From contig CAVQVG010000003.1 in the NCBI GenBank assembly GCA_963717125.1, positions 310,001 through 374,000 on the forward strand: 64,000 bases of DNA, read 5' to 3'. Positions within the stretch are counted from its first letter, which is position 1. Every line of letters starts with the position of its first letter. The notes beneath the pieces were generated by a model. It had not been told where the DNA came from. It saw only the letters and a program-made list of their open reading frames with translations, and searched no databases. Shown here piece by piece: positions 1 through 7,055 of this stretch. This DNA is from RYN-230 sp963717125 (lineage in GTDB: Bacteria; Actinomycetota; Actinomycetes; Streptosporangiales; Streptosporangiaceae). The position numbers and the translations under genes are program-made.

Positions 1-233
1 CGGCGGCGGCGGTCCACCGCGACCGCGATCAGCGGCAGGTCCTCGGACATGGTCAGCGAGCGGTCGGTGCGCAGGTGATGCTTGAGCCCGAACCCCTCGG
101 TGCCGCGGAGCAGGACGCTGGCGGTGATCTGGTGCTGCCCGTACAGGTCGAGCAGCGCGTCGGCGACGAACTGGCCGCCGATCCGCTGCCGCTCGCTGAA
201 GTAGCTGGTCAGCTTGATGCAGTCGGCGTTCAC
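1..233 (-). CDS. DUF190 family protein (3' part only)
   Basis: The minus-strand frame begins GTG at 233 with NADCIKLTSYFSERQRIGG and continues LLDLYGQHQITASVLLRG, the pattern of DUF190 proteins (small cytosolic GlnB-like folds often encoded with CrcB). The reading frame stays open to the window edge, so the C-terminus is missing. The GTG start overlaps the TGA of the upstream crcB gene (GTGA at 233-230), so the two are probably translationally coupled. Its exact biochemical role is not established; the context implies a part in fluoride resistance. Confidence 0.8.
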   Translation of the reverse strand, partial: MNADCIKLTSYFSERQRIGGQFVADALLDLYGQHQITASVLLRGTEGFGLKHHLRTDRSLTMSEDLPLIAVAVDRRR

Positions 234-595
234 AGCTGCGTCCCCAGGTACCGGCCGAGCGCCGCCGCGGCGACGCCGAGCACCAGGCTGGCCAGCACGT
301 TGGCCACCGCCGGCCTGACCTGGCGTTCCTCGGTCAGCCGCTCGGTCTCGAACATCCAGGTGGAGAACGTGGTGTACGAGCCGACCGCGGCGGTGCCGGC
401 CAGCAGCGCCTGGTCGTGGCCCAGGGCCAGCCCGGTGAGCAGGCCCAGGATCATCGCCCCAGATACGTTGATGGCGAACGTGCCGAACGGGAAGCCCCGG
501 CCGGCCGCCGACCCGACCAGGCCGTCGGCCAGGAAGCGGGCCACCGAGCCCGCCCCGCCGATCAGTACCACCCCGGCCCAGAGCACCGCGGTCAT
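230..595 (-). CDS. crcB: CrcB/Fluc fluoride channel subunit (second copy)
   Basis: Encodes about 121 residues with the Fluc pattern: an N-terminal GGAGSVARFL (consensus GxxGAxxRy), FPFGTFAINVSGAMILG (the G(T)xxVN motif with its Asn), and GSYTTFSTWMFE matching the GxxGgxTTFSTf pore motif with the paired Phe-containing TTFS. Four hydrophobic segments fill the protein. Fluc channels are dual-topology dimers that export fluoride. Here two different subunits lie next to each other, as in heterodimeric actinobacterial systems. The ATG at 595 overlaps the stop of the preceding crcB (ATGA). Confidence 0.92.
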   Translation of the reverse strand: MTAVLWAGVVLIGGAGSVARFLADGLVGSAAGRGFPFGTFAINVSGAMILGLLTGLALGHDQALLAGTAAVGSYTTFSTWMFETERLTEERQVRPAVANVLASLVLGVAAAALGRYLGTQL

Positions 596-1020
596 GGGAC
601 CCGGACCCGGACCCGCCGGACGACGGCGGTGGCCAGGTAAATGGCGGCGTAGCCAGCGGCCACGCTGGCCGCGGTGTAGGCGGCGGCGAGGGCCCAGGCA
701 TGGGCGTTGAGCATGTTCAGGATTTCCACCTGCATGGTGGAGAACGTGGACAGGCCGCCGCACAGCCCGGTGCCCAGCAGCGGCCGGCGGTAGCTGGACA
801 GCGGCAGGCGCTCTTGCAGCCGGGTGACGAAGTAGCCGAGCAGGAACGCGGCCACGATGTTGACCGCGAACGTGGGCCACGGCCAGGACACCGGAGAATG
901 CGGGAACGCCTCGGCCAGCCCGGCCCGGGCCACGGTGCCGAGCGCGCCGCCAGCGAAGATAGCGGCGATTTCCCGGGCATCGACCCGGGGCAGCCGCAGG
1001 CGGGCAGGGTCAGACAGCAC
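592..1020 (-). CDS. crcB: CrcB/Fluc fluoride channel subunit (first copy)
   Basis: Encodes 142 residues with four hydrophobic segments and the hallmarks IFAGGALGTVARAGL, FAVNIVAAFLLG and GLCGGLSTFSTMQVE (Fluc TTFS-type motif, here STFST). The start is GTG at 1020, preceded by GGAGG at 1031-1027. This is the promoter-proximal gene of the crcB-crcB-DUF190 operon and lies about 30 nt downstream of a predicted fluoride aptamer, so expression is probably induced when fluoride binds the leader RNA. It should act as a heterodimer with the product of the next gene. Confidence 0.92.
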   Translation of the reverse strand: MLSDPARLRLPRVDAREIAAIFAGGALGTVARAGLAEAFPHSPVSWPWPTFAVNIVAAFLLGYFVTRLQERLPLSSYRRPLLGTGLCGGLSTFSTMQVEILNMLNAHAWALAAAYTAASVAAGYAAIYLATAVVRRVRVRVP

Positions 1021-1050
1021 TCAACGCCTCCGTGTACGCAGCGGAACTGA

Positions 1051-1093
1051 GCAGAAGCCATCAGCCGTAGCGGTCCGGGAGGCCATGAGCTCC
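1051..1093 (-). promoter_or_regulatory. Fluoride riboswitch (crcB RNA motif)
   Basis: Read on the minus strand, this leader has P1 arms GGAG (1093-1090) and CTCC (1081-1078) around the loop CTCATGGC. It is followed by ACCG-CTA-CGG (a 3-bp hairpin at 1073-1065) and then CTGATGGCTTCTGC. The order and the 3' GCUGAUGGCUUCU block match the crcB-motif aptamer. It sits 31-73 nt upstream of the first crcB start. The motif was recognised by eye; a covariance-model search was not run. Confidence 0.8.
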
Positions 1094-1123
1094 ACGTCAG
1101 GGCATCATCTGACCGGCCCTAGG

Positions 1124-1910
1124 TTAATCCACCCCGCGCAGCGCGGTGAGCAGCGGGATGGCCGCGATCTTCTCCTCGGTCAGGTCGGCCCAGTCGATGC
1201 CCGGGGTGGGGCGGGGGCCGCGTCGGGGCCGGCAGTCGATGACCCGCTCCGGCGTGACGATGAAGTCGACCAGCACGTCGTGGCTGGTCACCGGGATCGT
1301 CCCGGGCCGGGCGACCTGGAGTTCGTGCACGGTGGTGACGCTCACCGTGTCCGGCCCGATCAGGCCGGCGGTGCTGGCCAGGGCGTATTCCAGGTCGGCG
1401 AACCCGCCGCCCTTGCCCAGCCGGGCCCCGTCCTCGGCCGCGGCCACGCTGCCCATCACGACCAGATCGACCGGGGACAGGTCGGCCAGGTTGAACGCGG
1501 CGGGCGGACCGGGACGCGCCGCTGATCGACGACGCCTTGCGCGGCGACTCGGCCAGATGCGCGGGGTCGAGCGCGAAGAACGGCTCCGGGCAGGCCAGCC
1601 GGGGCACCGCCATGTAGACGGTTTTGCCGTCTTCCAGCGCGCGCTGCCGGACCGGCCACTGGGCCGCGTCCGGGTTGGCCTTCACGGTGCGGGCCGCGGC
1701 CCAGGCGTTTGTGCCACGGAGCCGCTCGGCGGCCGCCTCCGCGCCGGTGAAGTTCGGGATGCGTCCCGCAGCGCCCGGGAACCGGGCTACCTTGGCCGAC
1801 CGCATCTCGGCCCACACCTGCTGGCGCAGCTCGGCCTTGGCCGCCAGCACCTCGGCCGGCCCGCCCGCATCGCGGTCGTGCCGGGGCGCTGGACGGGGCA
1901 TGCGCCTCAT
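1124..1910 (-). pseudogene. 5-formyltetrahydrofolate cyclo-ligase family gene, frameshifted
   Basis: The N-terminal frame (ATG 1910) gives AKAELRQQVWAEMRSAKVAR, then NAWAAARTVKANPDAAQWPV and CPEPFFALDP. The family continues in a different frame from about 1500: AAFNLADLSPVDLVVMGSVA, GARLGKGGGFADLEYALAS, then TSHDVLVDFIVTPERVI to a stop at 1124. Joined, the two parts give a full-length protein of the cyclo-ligase/MTHFSD-like type, including the GARLGKGGGFxDLE motif. The junction behaves like one extra base near 1495-1506 (run of C/G). Either the gene is broken or the base is a sequencing error; no slippery-site signal suggests programmed shifting. Normal function: ATP-dependent conversion of 5-formyl-THF to 5,10-methenyl-THF. 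Confidence 0.8.
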
Positions 1911-1975
1911 CTTGGCACGTGCCAGCGGGCGGCCAGGCCGATCAGGTCGCGGGTCCTGGCGGCTGACGGATTAGT

Positions 1976-2015
1976 GCGGTGCAAAATGCCTCACCGGCGA
2001 GGCACAATGCACCGC
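1976..2015 (-). terminator. Two-tier hairpin terminator after the RPF-like gene
   Basis: Outer arms GCGGTGCA (1976-1983) and TGCACCGC (2008-2015) are perfect. Inner arms TGCCTC (1987-1992) and GAGGCA (1999-2004) are perfect as well, separated by small AAA/CAA internal loops. It begins 20 nt past the stop codon at 2035. There is no U-tract, as is common in actinomycetes. Confidence 0.72.
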
Positions 2016-2034
2016 GCTCATGGGTCGCGCGGGG

Positions 2035-2688
2035 TTAGCAGCCGTCGTAGGCAGTCCAGTTTGACGCGCCGCCGGCGTTGATGGCGTTGTCGAAGATCTG
2101 GTCCTGGTAGGCGGGACCGGCCACGCCGAACTCGCTGGCCGCGCCGCCGTACTTCTCCCAGGTGCCCTCCGCGAACTGGTAGGCACCGCCGCCATTACCC
2201 GGGCCCCAGGCGTAGCTGCCGCCCTCTTCGGCGTTCCGGATGCAGTCGCCGAGCGCGGAGTGGGCCGGGTCCGAGCCGCCGGACAGGGTGGGCGCCGGGC
2301 TGGCGCTGGGCTGCGTGGTGGGCTGCTGCTTGGCTTGCTGGGCGGCCCGCGCGGCGCGGCGCTGGGCGGCCAGCCGGGCGCGCCGGGCAGCCTGCGCGGC
2401 CAGGTAGCGCTGCCGGGCGCGGGTGGCCGCCTTGGCCATCCGGTCGGCGATGGCCTGGCGGTAATCCACGGTGAGCTGGTCACCGGTCATACCGGACGTC
2501 GCGGCGTGCGATGCTCCGGTAGCCAGGGCATTCAACGGACGGTCAGCGGCACTGGACGCACCGGATACGCCGTTCAGATACACGAAAGCCGCCGCCGCGC
2601 TAGCGAGCGCGACCGCGGCCACTATCGACACCTTGAGTTTGCTGGCAGGTCTCCTGGGCTTGGAATGACGCGCTGCTGCGTGCATCAT
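2035..2688 (-). CDS. Secreted RPF/lysozyme-like muralytic protein
   Basis: Encodes 217 residues. The N-terminus has a basic stretch then a hydrophobic signal/anchor (VSIVAAVALASAAAAFVYL, about 20-38). An Ala/Arg-rich, probably helical linker (about 75-120) and a Pro/Ser/Thr-rich spacer follow. The C-terminal catalytic-type domain contains CIRNAEEGGSYAWGPGNGGG, GAYQFAEGTWEKYGG and NAINAGGASNWTAYDGC, the pattern of resuscitation-promoting-factor-like transglycosylases; E in 'CIRNAEEGG' fits the catalytic Glu. Predicted to cleave peptidoglycan outside the cell during growth or spore germination. Monocistronic, with its own terminator. Confidence 0.85.
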   Translation of the reverse strand: MMHAAARHSKPRRPASKLKVSIVAAVALASAAAAFVYLNGVSGASSAADRPLNALATGASHAATSGMTGDQLTVDYRQAIADRMAKAATRARQRYLAAQAARRARLAAQRRAARAAQQAKQQPTTQPSASPAPTLSGGSDPAHSALGDCIRNAEEGGSYAWGPGNGGGAYQFAEGTWEKYGGAASEFGVAGPAYQDQIFDNAINAGGASNWTAYDGC

Positions 2689-2704
2689 CCTCCTGTCCCC
2701 GCTG

Positions 2705-2737
2705 CTCCGCGTTGACCCGGCGGGCTGACGCGCGGAG
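2705..2737 (-). promoter_or_regulatory. Leader hairpin upstream of the RPF-like gene
   Basis: CTCCGCG (2705-2711) and CGCGGAG (2731-2737) form a perfect 7-bp inverted repeat, 17-49 nt upstream of the start codon at 2688, close to the ribosome-binding region (GGAGG just before the ATG). Leaders of RPF-type genes often carry c-di-AMP riboswitches, but the conserved parts of that motif are not recognisable here. This may be a simple regulatory stem. Confidence 0.35.
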
Positions 2738-2879
2738 GGGCACGTCAGGCGGCACGGGCAACGCCTGTCCTGGGGAACCTACTGGCGATCAAACCGGGCC
2801 CGGAGCAAAACGCGCAAAATGGGGCACCAGCCGGTAAACGTGTGCTACGGCCGGCCAACTCACCCGCTCTGACCAGCGA

Positions 2880-3815
2880 TTATTCGGGCAGCAAGGCGAG
2901 GTGGAGGCGGCTCAACCGGTCCGGATCGGCGATCACGTCGATGGCGGTGATCTTGCGGTCGGGCCTGACGGTCAGCCGCAGCACGACCTGGAGGTGCCCG
3001 GCGGGCGCGAACACGATGCCCACCTCCCCGTTCACCAGGGCCAGCTGGGAAATCCCGGCCCGGCTGGAGGCGGAATGCGCGCCCCGGGCCACCTTGGCCG
3101 CGCCGTGCAGGACGAGCGGCCGGCCGGTTGGGGAAGCGGTGCCATCGCCGGTCAGCGTGACGTCCGCATCGAGCAATGCGACCAGATCCGAGATGTCGCC
3201 GCCGCGGGCGGCCGCAAGGAACGCGGTGGCCATCTCCCGCTGCCGGGCCAGGTCGGCGGCGCGGTCCGGGCTGGGCGCGCCGCGGACCCGGCGCCGGGCC
3301 CGGCTGGCCAGCTGGCGGGCCGCCTCCGGCGACCGTCCTAGCACCGCGCCTACCTCGTCGAATGGCATGGCGAACATGTCGTGTAGCACGAACGCGAGCC
3401 GCTCGGACGGAGTGAGCGTGTCCAGCACGACCAGCAGGGCCAGGCCAACCGAGTCGGCCAGCACCGCCTCGTCGGCCGGGTCTCCGGACGGGCTAGCTGG
3501 GCCAGCCACGGGCCGCCCGGCGGCCGGCGGGGTCTGCGCGGCCAACTCCGCGGCCGGCGGCCAGGTATCGCCGACCGGCTCCTCCTGGCGATGCCGGCGC
3601 GACCGGAGCATGTTCAGGGACACCCGGGCGACCACCGTGGTCAGCCAGCCGCCGAGGTTCTCCACCCCGCTGGCGTCCGCGCCGGTCAGCCGCAGCCAGG
3701 TGTCCTGGACCGCGTCCTCCGCGTCGCTCATCGAGCCGAGCATCCGGTACGCGACCCCGCGCAGGTGATCGCGGTGCTGCTCGAACGCCGCTGCCAGCCA
3801 ATCAGTGTCGCTCAT
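2880..3815 (-). CDS. ECF41-type RNA polymerase sigma factor with C-terminal NTF2-like domain
   Basis: Start ATG 3815 gives MSDTDWLAAAFEQHRDHLRG. Sigma region 2 is seen as GVAYRMLGSMSDAEDAVQDTWLR. Region 4 appears in LTPSERLAFVLHDMFAMPFDEVGAVLGRSPEAARQLASRA. After it comes a roughly 110-residue SnoaL/NTF2-like extension with DADVTLTGDGTASPTGRPL and a near-terminal ADPDRLSRL, matching the NPDKL-like motif of ECF41 sigma factors. In that family the extension replaces an anti-sigma factor and tunes activity. ECF41 genes usually neighbour a carboxymuconolactone decarboxylase or oxidoreductase; none is adjacent here. Confidence 0.9.
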   Translation of the reverse strand: MSDTDWLAAAFEQHRDHLRGVAYRMLGSMSDAEDAVQDTWLRLTGADASGVENLGGWLTTVVARVSLNMLRSRRHRQEEPVGDTWPPAAELAAQTPPAAGRPVAGPASPSGDPADEAVLADSVGLALLVVLDTLTPSERLAFVLHDMFAMPFDEVGAVLGRSPEAARQLASRARRRVRGAPSPDRAADLARQREMATAFLAAARGGDISDLVALLDADVTLTGDGTASPTGRPLVLHGAAKVARGAHSASSRAGISQLALVNGEVGIVFAPAGHLQVVLRLTVRPDRKITAIDVIADPDRLSRLHLALLPE

Positions 3816-3970
3816 CTGCCTGTTCCCTCGCTGCCAAGGTGTCACCAAACTGACCCCTGGCGTCCGGCGGATGTGACATGCTCCCCGGTCGGGAACGCAC
3901 CGGAGGTTTCCCGCGCACGCCGCCCGGTGGAGGCGCGGGGTTCACCTTGGGGCTGCCTGCGCGGCCAAAG

Positions 3971-4801
3971 ATGGACATGCCATTGAGTCCGGCACGGCCA
4001 ACTTTTTTCGCCGTCAACTGGGAGAACGCAGCGACAGTGGTACAGATCTCCGCCCATTGTGACCACTCAGACGACGCGAAGCCGATCACCTACGATTCCT
4101 ACACGGCCGCACTGACCAGCGGTGCGGAGTACGCGGAGTTCGATATCCGCAGGACCGCCGACAATGTGCTCGTGGTCTATCACGACGCCCGCGCGGGGCG
4201 CGGCGGGCCGCTGGTCGGGCAGCTCGGCTACCGCGAGCTGTGCGACCGGCTGGGCTACCTGGTGCCCCGGGTGGACGAGGTCATGGCGCTCATCGCGGGC
4301 CGGCTGCTCGGGCATCTCGACCTCAAAGAGACCGGCTACGAGGCGGAAGTGGTCGGGCTGGCCGACTCGATCCTGGGTCCGGGGAACTACGTCGTGACCA
4401 CCCTGGAAGACGTCTCGGTGGCCACGATCAAGCGCGGCTTCCCGGAGGTGCGGACCGCGCTGTCGCTGGGGCGCAGCCTGGGCGACGTGCCGCGGCGCCG
4501 GTGGGCGGCCATCCGGCACAGCGAGCTGTACCCGATGCGCCGGATCCGGGCCTGCGGCGCAGACTGGGTGGCGGCCAACTACCGGCTGGCCCGGCTGGGC
4601 GTGGCCCGGGCCTGCCACCAGCAGGGTGTCGGCATCATGGTCTGGACGGTCGATGCCGATCCGCTGATCGACCACTTCCTGCTGGACCAGCGGATCGACG
4701 TACTCATCACCAACCGCCCGCGGCACGCCACCCGGCGCCGGGCCGAGCTGGGCCTGAGCGTCGCCGACCGGCTCGGCGAGTCAGCCGCCAGCCACGTCTA
4801 G
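3971..4801 (+). CDS. Glycerophosphodiester phosphodiesterase-like protein with altered HRG motif
   Basis: About 276 residues from ATG 3971 (an upstream in-frame ATG at 3878 and one at 3977 are alternatives). The GDPD TIM-barrel pattern is clear: GAEYAEFDIRRTADNVLVVYHD (E56, D58, H71), HLDLKE, GNYVVTTLEDVSVATIK, GIMVWTVDADPLIDHFL and DVLITNRP. The first active-site motif, normally AHRG, reads AHCD (H29, C30), so the conserved Arg is missing. Related actinomycete enzymes hydrolyse glycerophosphodiesters. Loss of the Arg may weaken or change activity. No signal peptide; probably cytosolic. It converges with the DUF6582 gene 4 bp away. Confidence 0.8.
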   Translation: MDMPLSPARPTFFAVNWENAATVVQISAHCDHSDDAKPITYDSYTAALTSGAEYAEFDIRRTADNVLVVYHDARAGRGGPLVGQLGYRELCDRLGYLVPRVDEVMALIAGRLLGHLDLKETGYEAEVVGLADSILGPGNYVVTTLEDVSVATIKRGFPEVRTALSLGRSLGDVPRRRWAAIRHSELYPMRRIRACGADWVAANYRLARLGVARACHQQGVGIMVWTVDADPLIDHFLLDQRIDVLITNRPRHATRRRAELGLSVADRLGESAASHV

Positions 4802-4805
4802 CTGG

Positions 4806-5165
4806 CTAGCTCGAGCTGTCGTTGCCGCCGTGGGCCAGGTCGCGCCAGCTCGACTCGGAAACGTCCACGTCGTAGCGTTTCGCGGCGGCCAGGATGCGCT
4901 GCCAGGCCTGGTCGCGTTCTGCGTCGCTGACCCCTTCGACCTGGTCGAACCGGGCGACCGCGTTGCGCACGTGCCGGGCGTCGGTGAGCGGTTCCTTGCG
5001 CTCCTTGGGGAAGGCGAACTCCGAGTCATCCAGCCGGTCCTGTTCAGCCGTGCTGAGGCCCTCGGTCTCGCGCGGGATGTCCTCGCCGTGCGCCCGCTCG
5101 GACTGGACTTCCCGGGCCTTTTCGATGTTGCGCCGGGCCGCTTCTTTCTGCCGTTCGGTAGCCAT
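4806..5165 (-). CDS. DUF6582 family small hydrophilic protein
   Basis: Encodes 119 residues from ATG 5165, with a GGAGAGGAG ribosome-binding site just upstream. The centre reads LDDSEFAFPKERKEPLTDAR, HVRNAVARFDQVEGVSDAER and AWQRILAAAKRYDVDV, the diagnostic core of this family, which is found in bacteria and phages and has no assigned biochemical function. The first 40 residues are charged and probably helical. The C-terminus is SSWRDLAHGGNDSSS. Stand-alone gene, convergent with the GDPD-like gene. Confidence 0.8.
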   Translation of the reverse strand: MATERQKEAARRNIEKAREVQSERAHGEDIPRETEGLSTAEQDRLDDSEFAFPKERKEPLTDARHVRNAVARFDQVEGVSDAERDQAWQRILAAAKRYDVDVSESSWRDLAHGGNDSSS

Positions 5166-5249
5166 GTCGTCTCCTCTCCGCACCGGCTGCCTACCCCCGA
5201 TCGGCGGCGGCATACTCCCCGGGGAAACACTCCGTCAGGTCTGCTAGTA

Positions 5250-5449
5250 AGCCCGCTCACCGTGGCCGCGGACGGCGCAAACCAGGTCGGCCTGCACTTC
5301 GGGCCGGGCAGCCGCCCGGGGCGGCGGGCCGCTGGATCCAGACCGTACCCGGCCGCGGCTGGTTCTGTTACTTCCGCAGCTACGGTCCGGGTCAGGCCGC
5401 GTTCGACGGCACCTGGCGCCCCGGCGACCTCACCCTCGAATCTTCCTGA
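5250..5449 (+). pseudogene. C-terminal remnant of a DUF1254/DUF1214 protein
   Basis: One frame from 5250 reads SPLTVAADGANQVGLHFGPG. A second frame from about 5328 reads GRWIQTVPGRGWFCYFRSYG then PGQAAFDGTWRPGDLTLESS and a TGA at 5447-5449. Together these match the end of DUF1254/DUF1214 proteins (DGS.. layer, NWIQT.PGKGWF.YFR.YGP..AFDGTW.PGD). The frame break at about 5313-5327 and the absence of any upstream part show it is a fossil. It overlaps the 3' end of the DUF397 gene on the other strand. Confidence 0.7.
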
Positions 5450-5618
5450 TGAACGCCAGCCAGTCGCCGGTGTCGAACACCAGCACCCGGCCGTCCGGGT
5501 CCTTGGAGTCGCGCACCGCGCGACGTGCGTCGGGCAGTACGGCGACCTCGACACAGTTGCCGCCGTTACCCCCGCTGTAACTGCTCTTGCGCCAGGTGGC
5601 GTTGCTCAGGTCGTCCAT
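5430..5618 (-). CDS. DUF397 family protein
   Basis: Encodes 62 residues. LSNATWRKSSYSGGNGGNCV, EVAVLPDARRAVRDSKDPDG and FDTGDWLAFIRKIRG are the complete DUF397 consensus. In actinomycetes these small proteins are the partner of the neighbouring XRE/DUF5753 regulator and resemble toxin-antitoxin or morphological-switch pairs (BldB/WhiJ-like). Its start overlaps the end of the regulator gene by 13 bp, so the two are co-translated. Confidence 0.9.
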   Translation of the reverse strand: MDDLSNATWRKSSYSGGNGGNCVEVAVLPDARRAVRDSKDPDGRVLVFDTGDWLAFIRKIRG

Positions 5619-6301
5619 TGTTCCTCTGCCACTTTCCGGATCAAGTCCCGGGAGACTCCCCGGGGGAGCGCCTCGGCCCGCACTCGGTCGAAGATCTCAC
5701 TGATCTTCGCGACCACGGACGGTCGCTCCATTATCTGACCCTGATCGGGTGACTCCAGATAGACGATACCGGGCTTGTTCGCAAAGGTCGCGATGGAAAA
5801 GGCACCCAATAAGCCGACGTGCGCACCGGCATCGGCCGATACTACCTGCACCGTGATCGTGGACCGCTCGGACACCTCCAGCAGGCGCAGCAACTGGTCA
5901 CGCATGGTCGGGGCGCTGCCGATCCGGCGGCGCAGCACGCCCTCATCGAGGACCGCCCACAGCGCTGGCGGGTCGTCGCGCTGGAAGATCGCCTGCCGCT
6001 CTATGCGGGCGCTCACCAGCTGATCGACCTGGTCGTCGCTCTCCGTGCCGTGCCAGGCCAGGAACAGCCGCCCGAACAGGCCATCCGCCGTGGGCATGGT
6101 CCGGTCGCAGCCCGCGGCGAAGTCCAGCGATGGCGCGCGCTCACCCAACTCCACCCGGCCGACCAGGGCGGCCGAGTAGCCGATCCGCTGGCCGAGCTGT
6201 TCCTGACTCAGGCCGGCCGCGTTCCGCCAGCGGCGGACCTCGGCGCCGAAGAAATCTAACGGCCCGGCCGTGGGGTGCAGTTCACGGGTCGGTGGCATCA
6301 C
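5606..6301 (-). CDS. XRE-family regulator with shortened DUF5753 domain
   Basis: Encodes 231 residues. The N-terminal helix-turn-helix is FFGAEVRRWRNAAGLSQEQLGQ then SAALVGRVELGERAPS (about 18-60). The C-terminal DUF5753 part includes RIERQAIFQRDDPPALWAVL, MRDQLLRLLEVSE, ITVQVVSADAGAHVGLLGAF and GIVYLESPDQGQIME. Family members are usually about 270-285 residues. The stretch between LFLAWHGTES and VDQLVSARIE lacks the usual W.EPLVVPGLLQTE.YA block, suggesting an in-frame deletion of about 40-45 codons. It may be a functional variant or an early decay product. Paired with DUF397. Confidence 0.88.
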   Translation of the reverse strand: MMPPTRELHPTAGPLDFFGAEVRRWRNAAGLSQEQLGQRIGYSAALVGRVELGERAPSLDFAAGCDRTMPTADGLFGRLFLAWHGTESDDQVDQLVSARIERQAIFQRDDPPALWAVLDEGVLRRRIGSAPTMRDQLLRLLEVSERSTITVQVVSADAGAHVGLLGAFSIATFANKPGIVYLESPDQGQIMERPSVVAKISEIFDRVRAEALPRGVSRDLIRKVAEEQWTT

Positions 6302-6443
6302 AGCCCCGCTTTCCGGACGGTACCGCCACGCCGAGGTGACGCTGCGACACGCCCTGACGACAGCCTGTCCTGGCCAGGGATCCTAAAGCGCGATCGGGTC
6401 CCATCGTCCCGCCCGGTTCCGACACTTCCCGACACCCAGCCGG

Positions 6444-6467
6444 CCGTCCCGTCTCAGGCGGGGACGG
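6444..6467 (-). terminator. Hairpin directly after the ICMT-like gene
   Basis: CCGTCCC (6444-6450) and GGGACGG (6461-6467) form a perfect 7-bp stem with a 10-nt loop that starts at the base after the stop codon of the minus-strand gene. A U-tract is absent. Confidence 0.58.
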
Positions 6468-6950
6468 TCAGCTGGGGTGACGCGGGACCCAGCGCGGGAC
6501 GGTGGCCCGGTAGTCCTGGTAGGCGCGGCCGAAGCGCTGGTCCAGGGTGCGTTCCTCGTAGCCGGTGATGAACAGGTGGAAGAACACCGCCATCACCGCC
6601 ACGTAGGCGACCAGCACCGGGGACAGGAACAGCCACGCCTCGCCCAGCACGATGAGCAGCGCGGCCAGGTAGATCGGGTTGCGCACCCAGCGGTAGGGAC
6701 CGGCCGCGACCACCCGCGAGGGGGCGTCCCACGGTCCGGGGGTGCCGCCGCCGACGGCGGCGAAGTTCCACACACACCACGCGTAGAGCGCCATCCCGGC
6801 CGCGATGACCGGAACGGCCGGCCACGTGGTGGGCGTGACCGGGTGCCCGCCCCGGGTCATGATGGCCCAGGGCAGCCAGCCACCGCCCAGCCCCGGCACT
6901 ACCACGGTGAACATGAGATTGCGCAGGATCAGGCTTACCGTACGAGTCAT
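6468..6950 (-). CDS. Isoprenylcysteine carboxyl methyltransferase (ICMT)-like membrane protein
   Basis: Encodes 160 residues with about four membrane segments. The C-terminal SAM-binding signature is GPYRWVRNPIYLAALLIVLG (consensus GPY..vRHPmY.g) followed by EERTLDQRFGRAYQDYRATV and PRWVPR. Bacterial ICMT/PEMT-like proteins methylate unknown small lipids or thiols. The N-terminus LILRNLMFTVVVPGLGGGWL is the first membrane helix. The gene is transcribed alone, divergent from the glyoxalase gene with a palindrome between them. Confidence 0.85.
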   Translation of the reverse strand: MTRTVSLILRNLMFTVVVPGLGGGWLPWAIMTRGGHPVTPTTWPAVPVIAAGMALYAWCVWNFAAVGGGTPGPWDAPSRVVAAGPYRWVRNPIYLAALLIVLGEAWLFLSPVLVAYVAVMAVFFHLFITGYEERTLDQRFGRAYQDYRATVPRWVPRHPS

Positions 6951-6977
6951 CGTTGCTCACTACTCCTTCCGGACTCC

Positions 6978-7006
6978 TTCCGGGATCAGTGATATGACTC
7001 CCGGAA
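6978..7006. promoter_or_regulatory. Palindromic operator candidate between ICMT-like and glyoxalase genes
   Basis: TTCCGGGA (6978-6985) and TCCCGGAA (6999-7006) form an 8-bp inverted repeat with a 13-bp spacer. Just upstream, the 11-mer ACTCCTTCCGG occurs twice in tandem (6962-6983), giving two extra half-site-like TTCCGG copies. It lies within the 105-bp divergent promoter region. The regulator is unknown. Confidence 0.45.
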
Positions 7007-7055
7007 AGCCGGGAATGTGACAGAGGGCCGGGCAGGCCGGGAGAGGAGCCGCGTC

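Noticed and set aside
1480..1520. Programmed frameshifting in the cyclo-ligase gene
   Set aside because: There is no slippery heptamer or downstream pseudoknot, and the family is never known to need frameshifting; mutation or sequence error is simpler.
2689..2879. Possible c-di-AMP (ydaO) riboswitch in the RPF-like gene leader
   Set aside because: RPF genes often carry it, but the conserved blocks (for example the GGGGTGAATC-like segment) are not found in this leader; only a simple 7-bp stem is visible.
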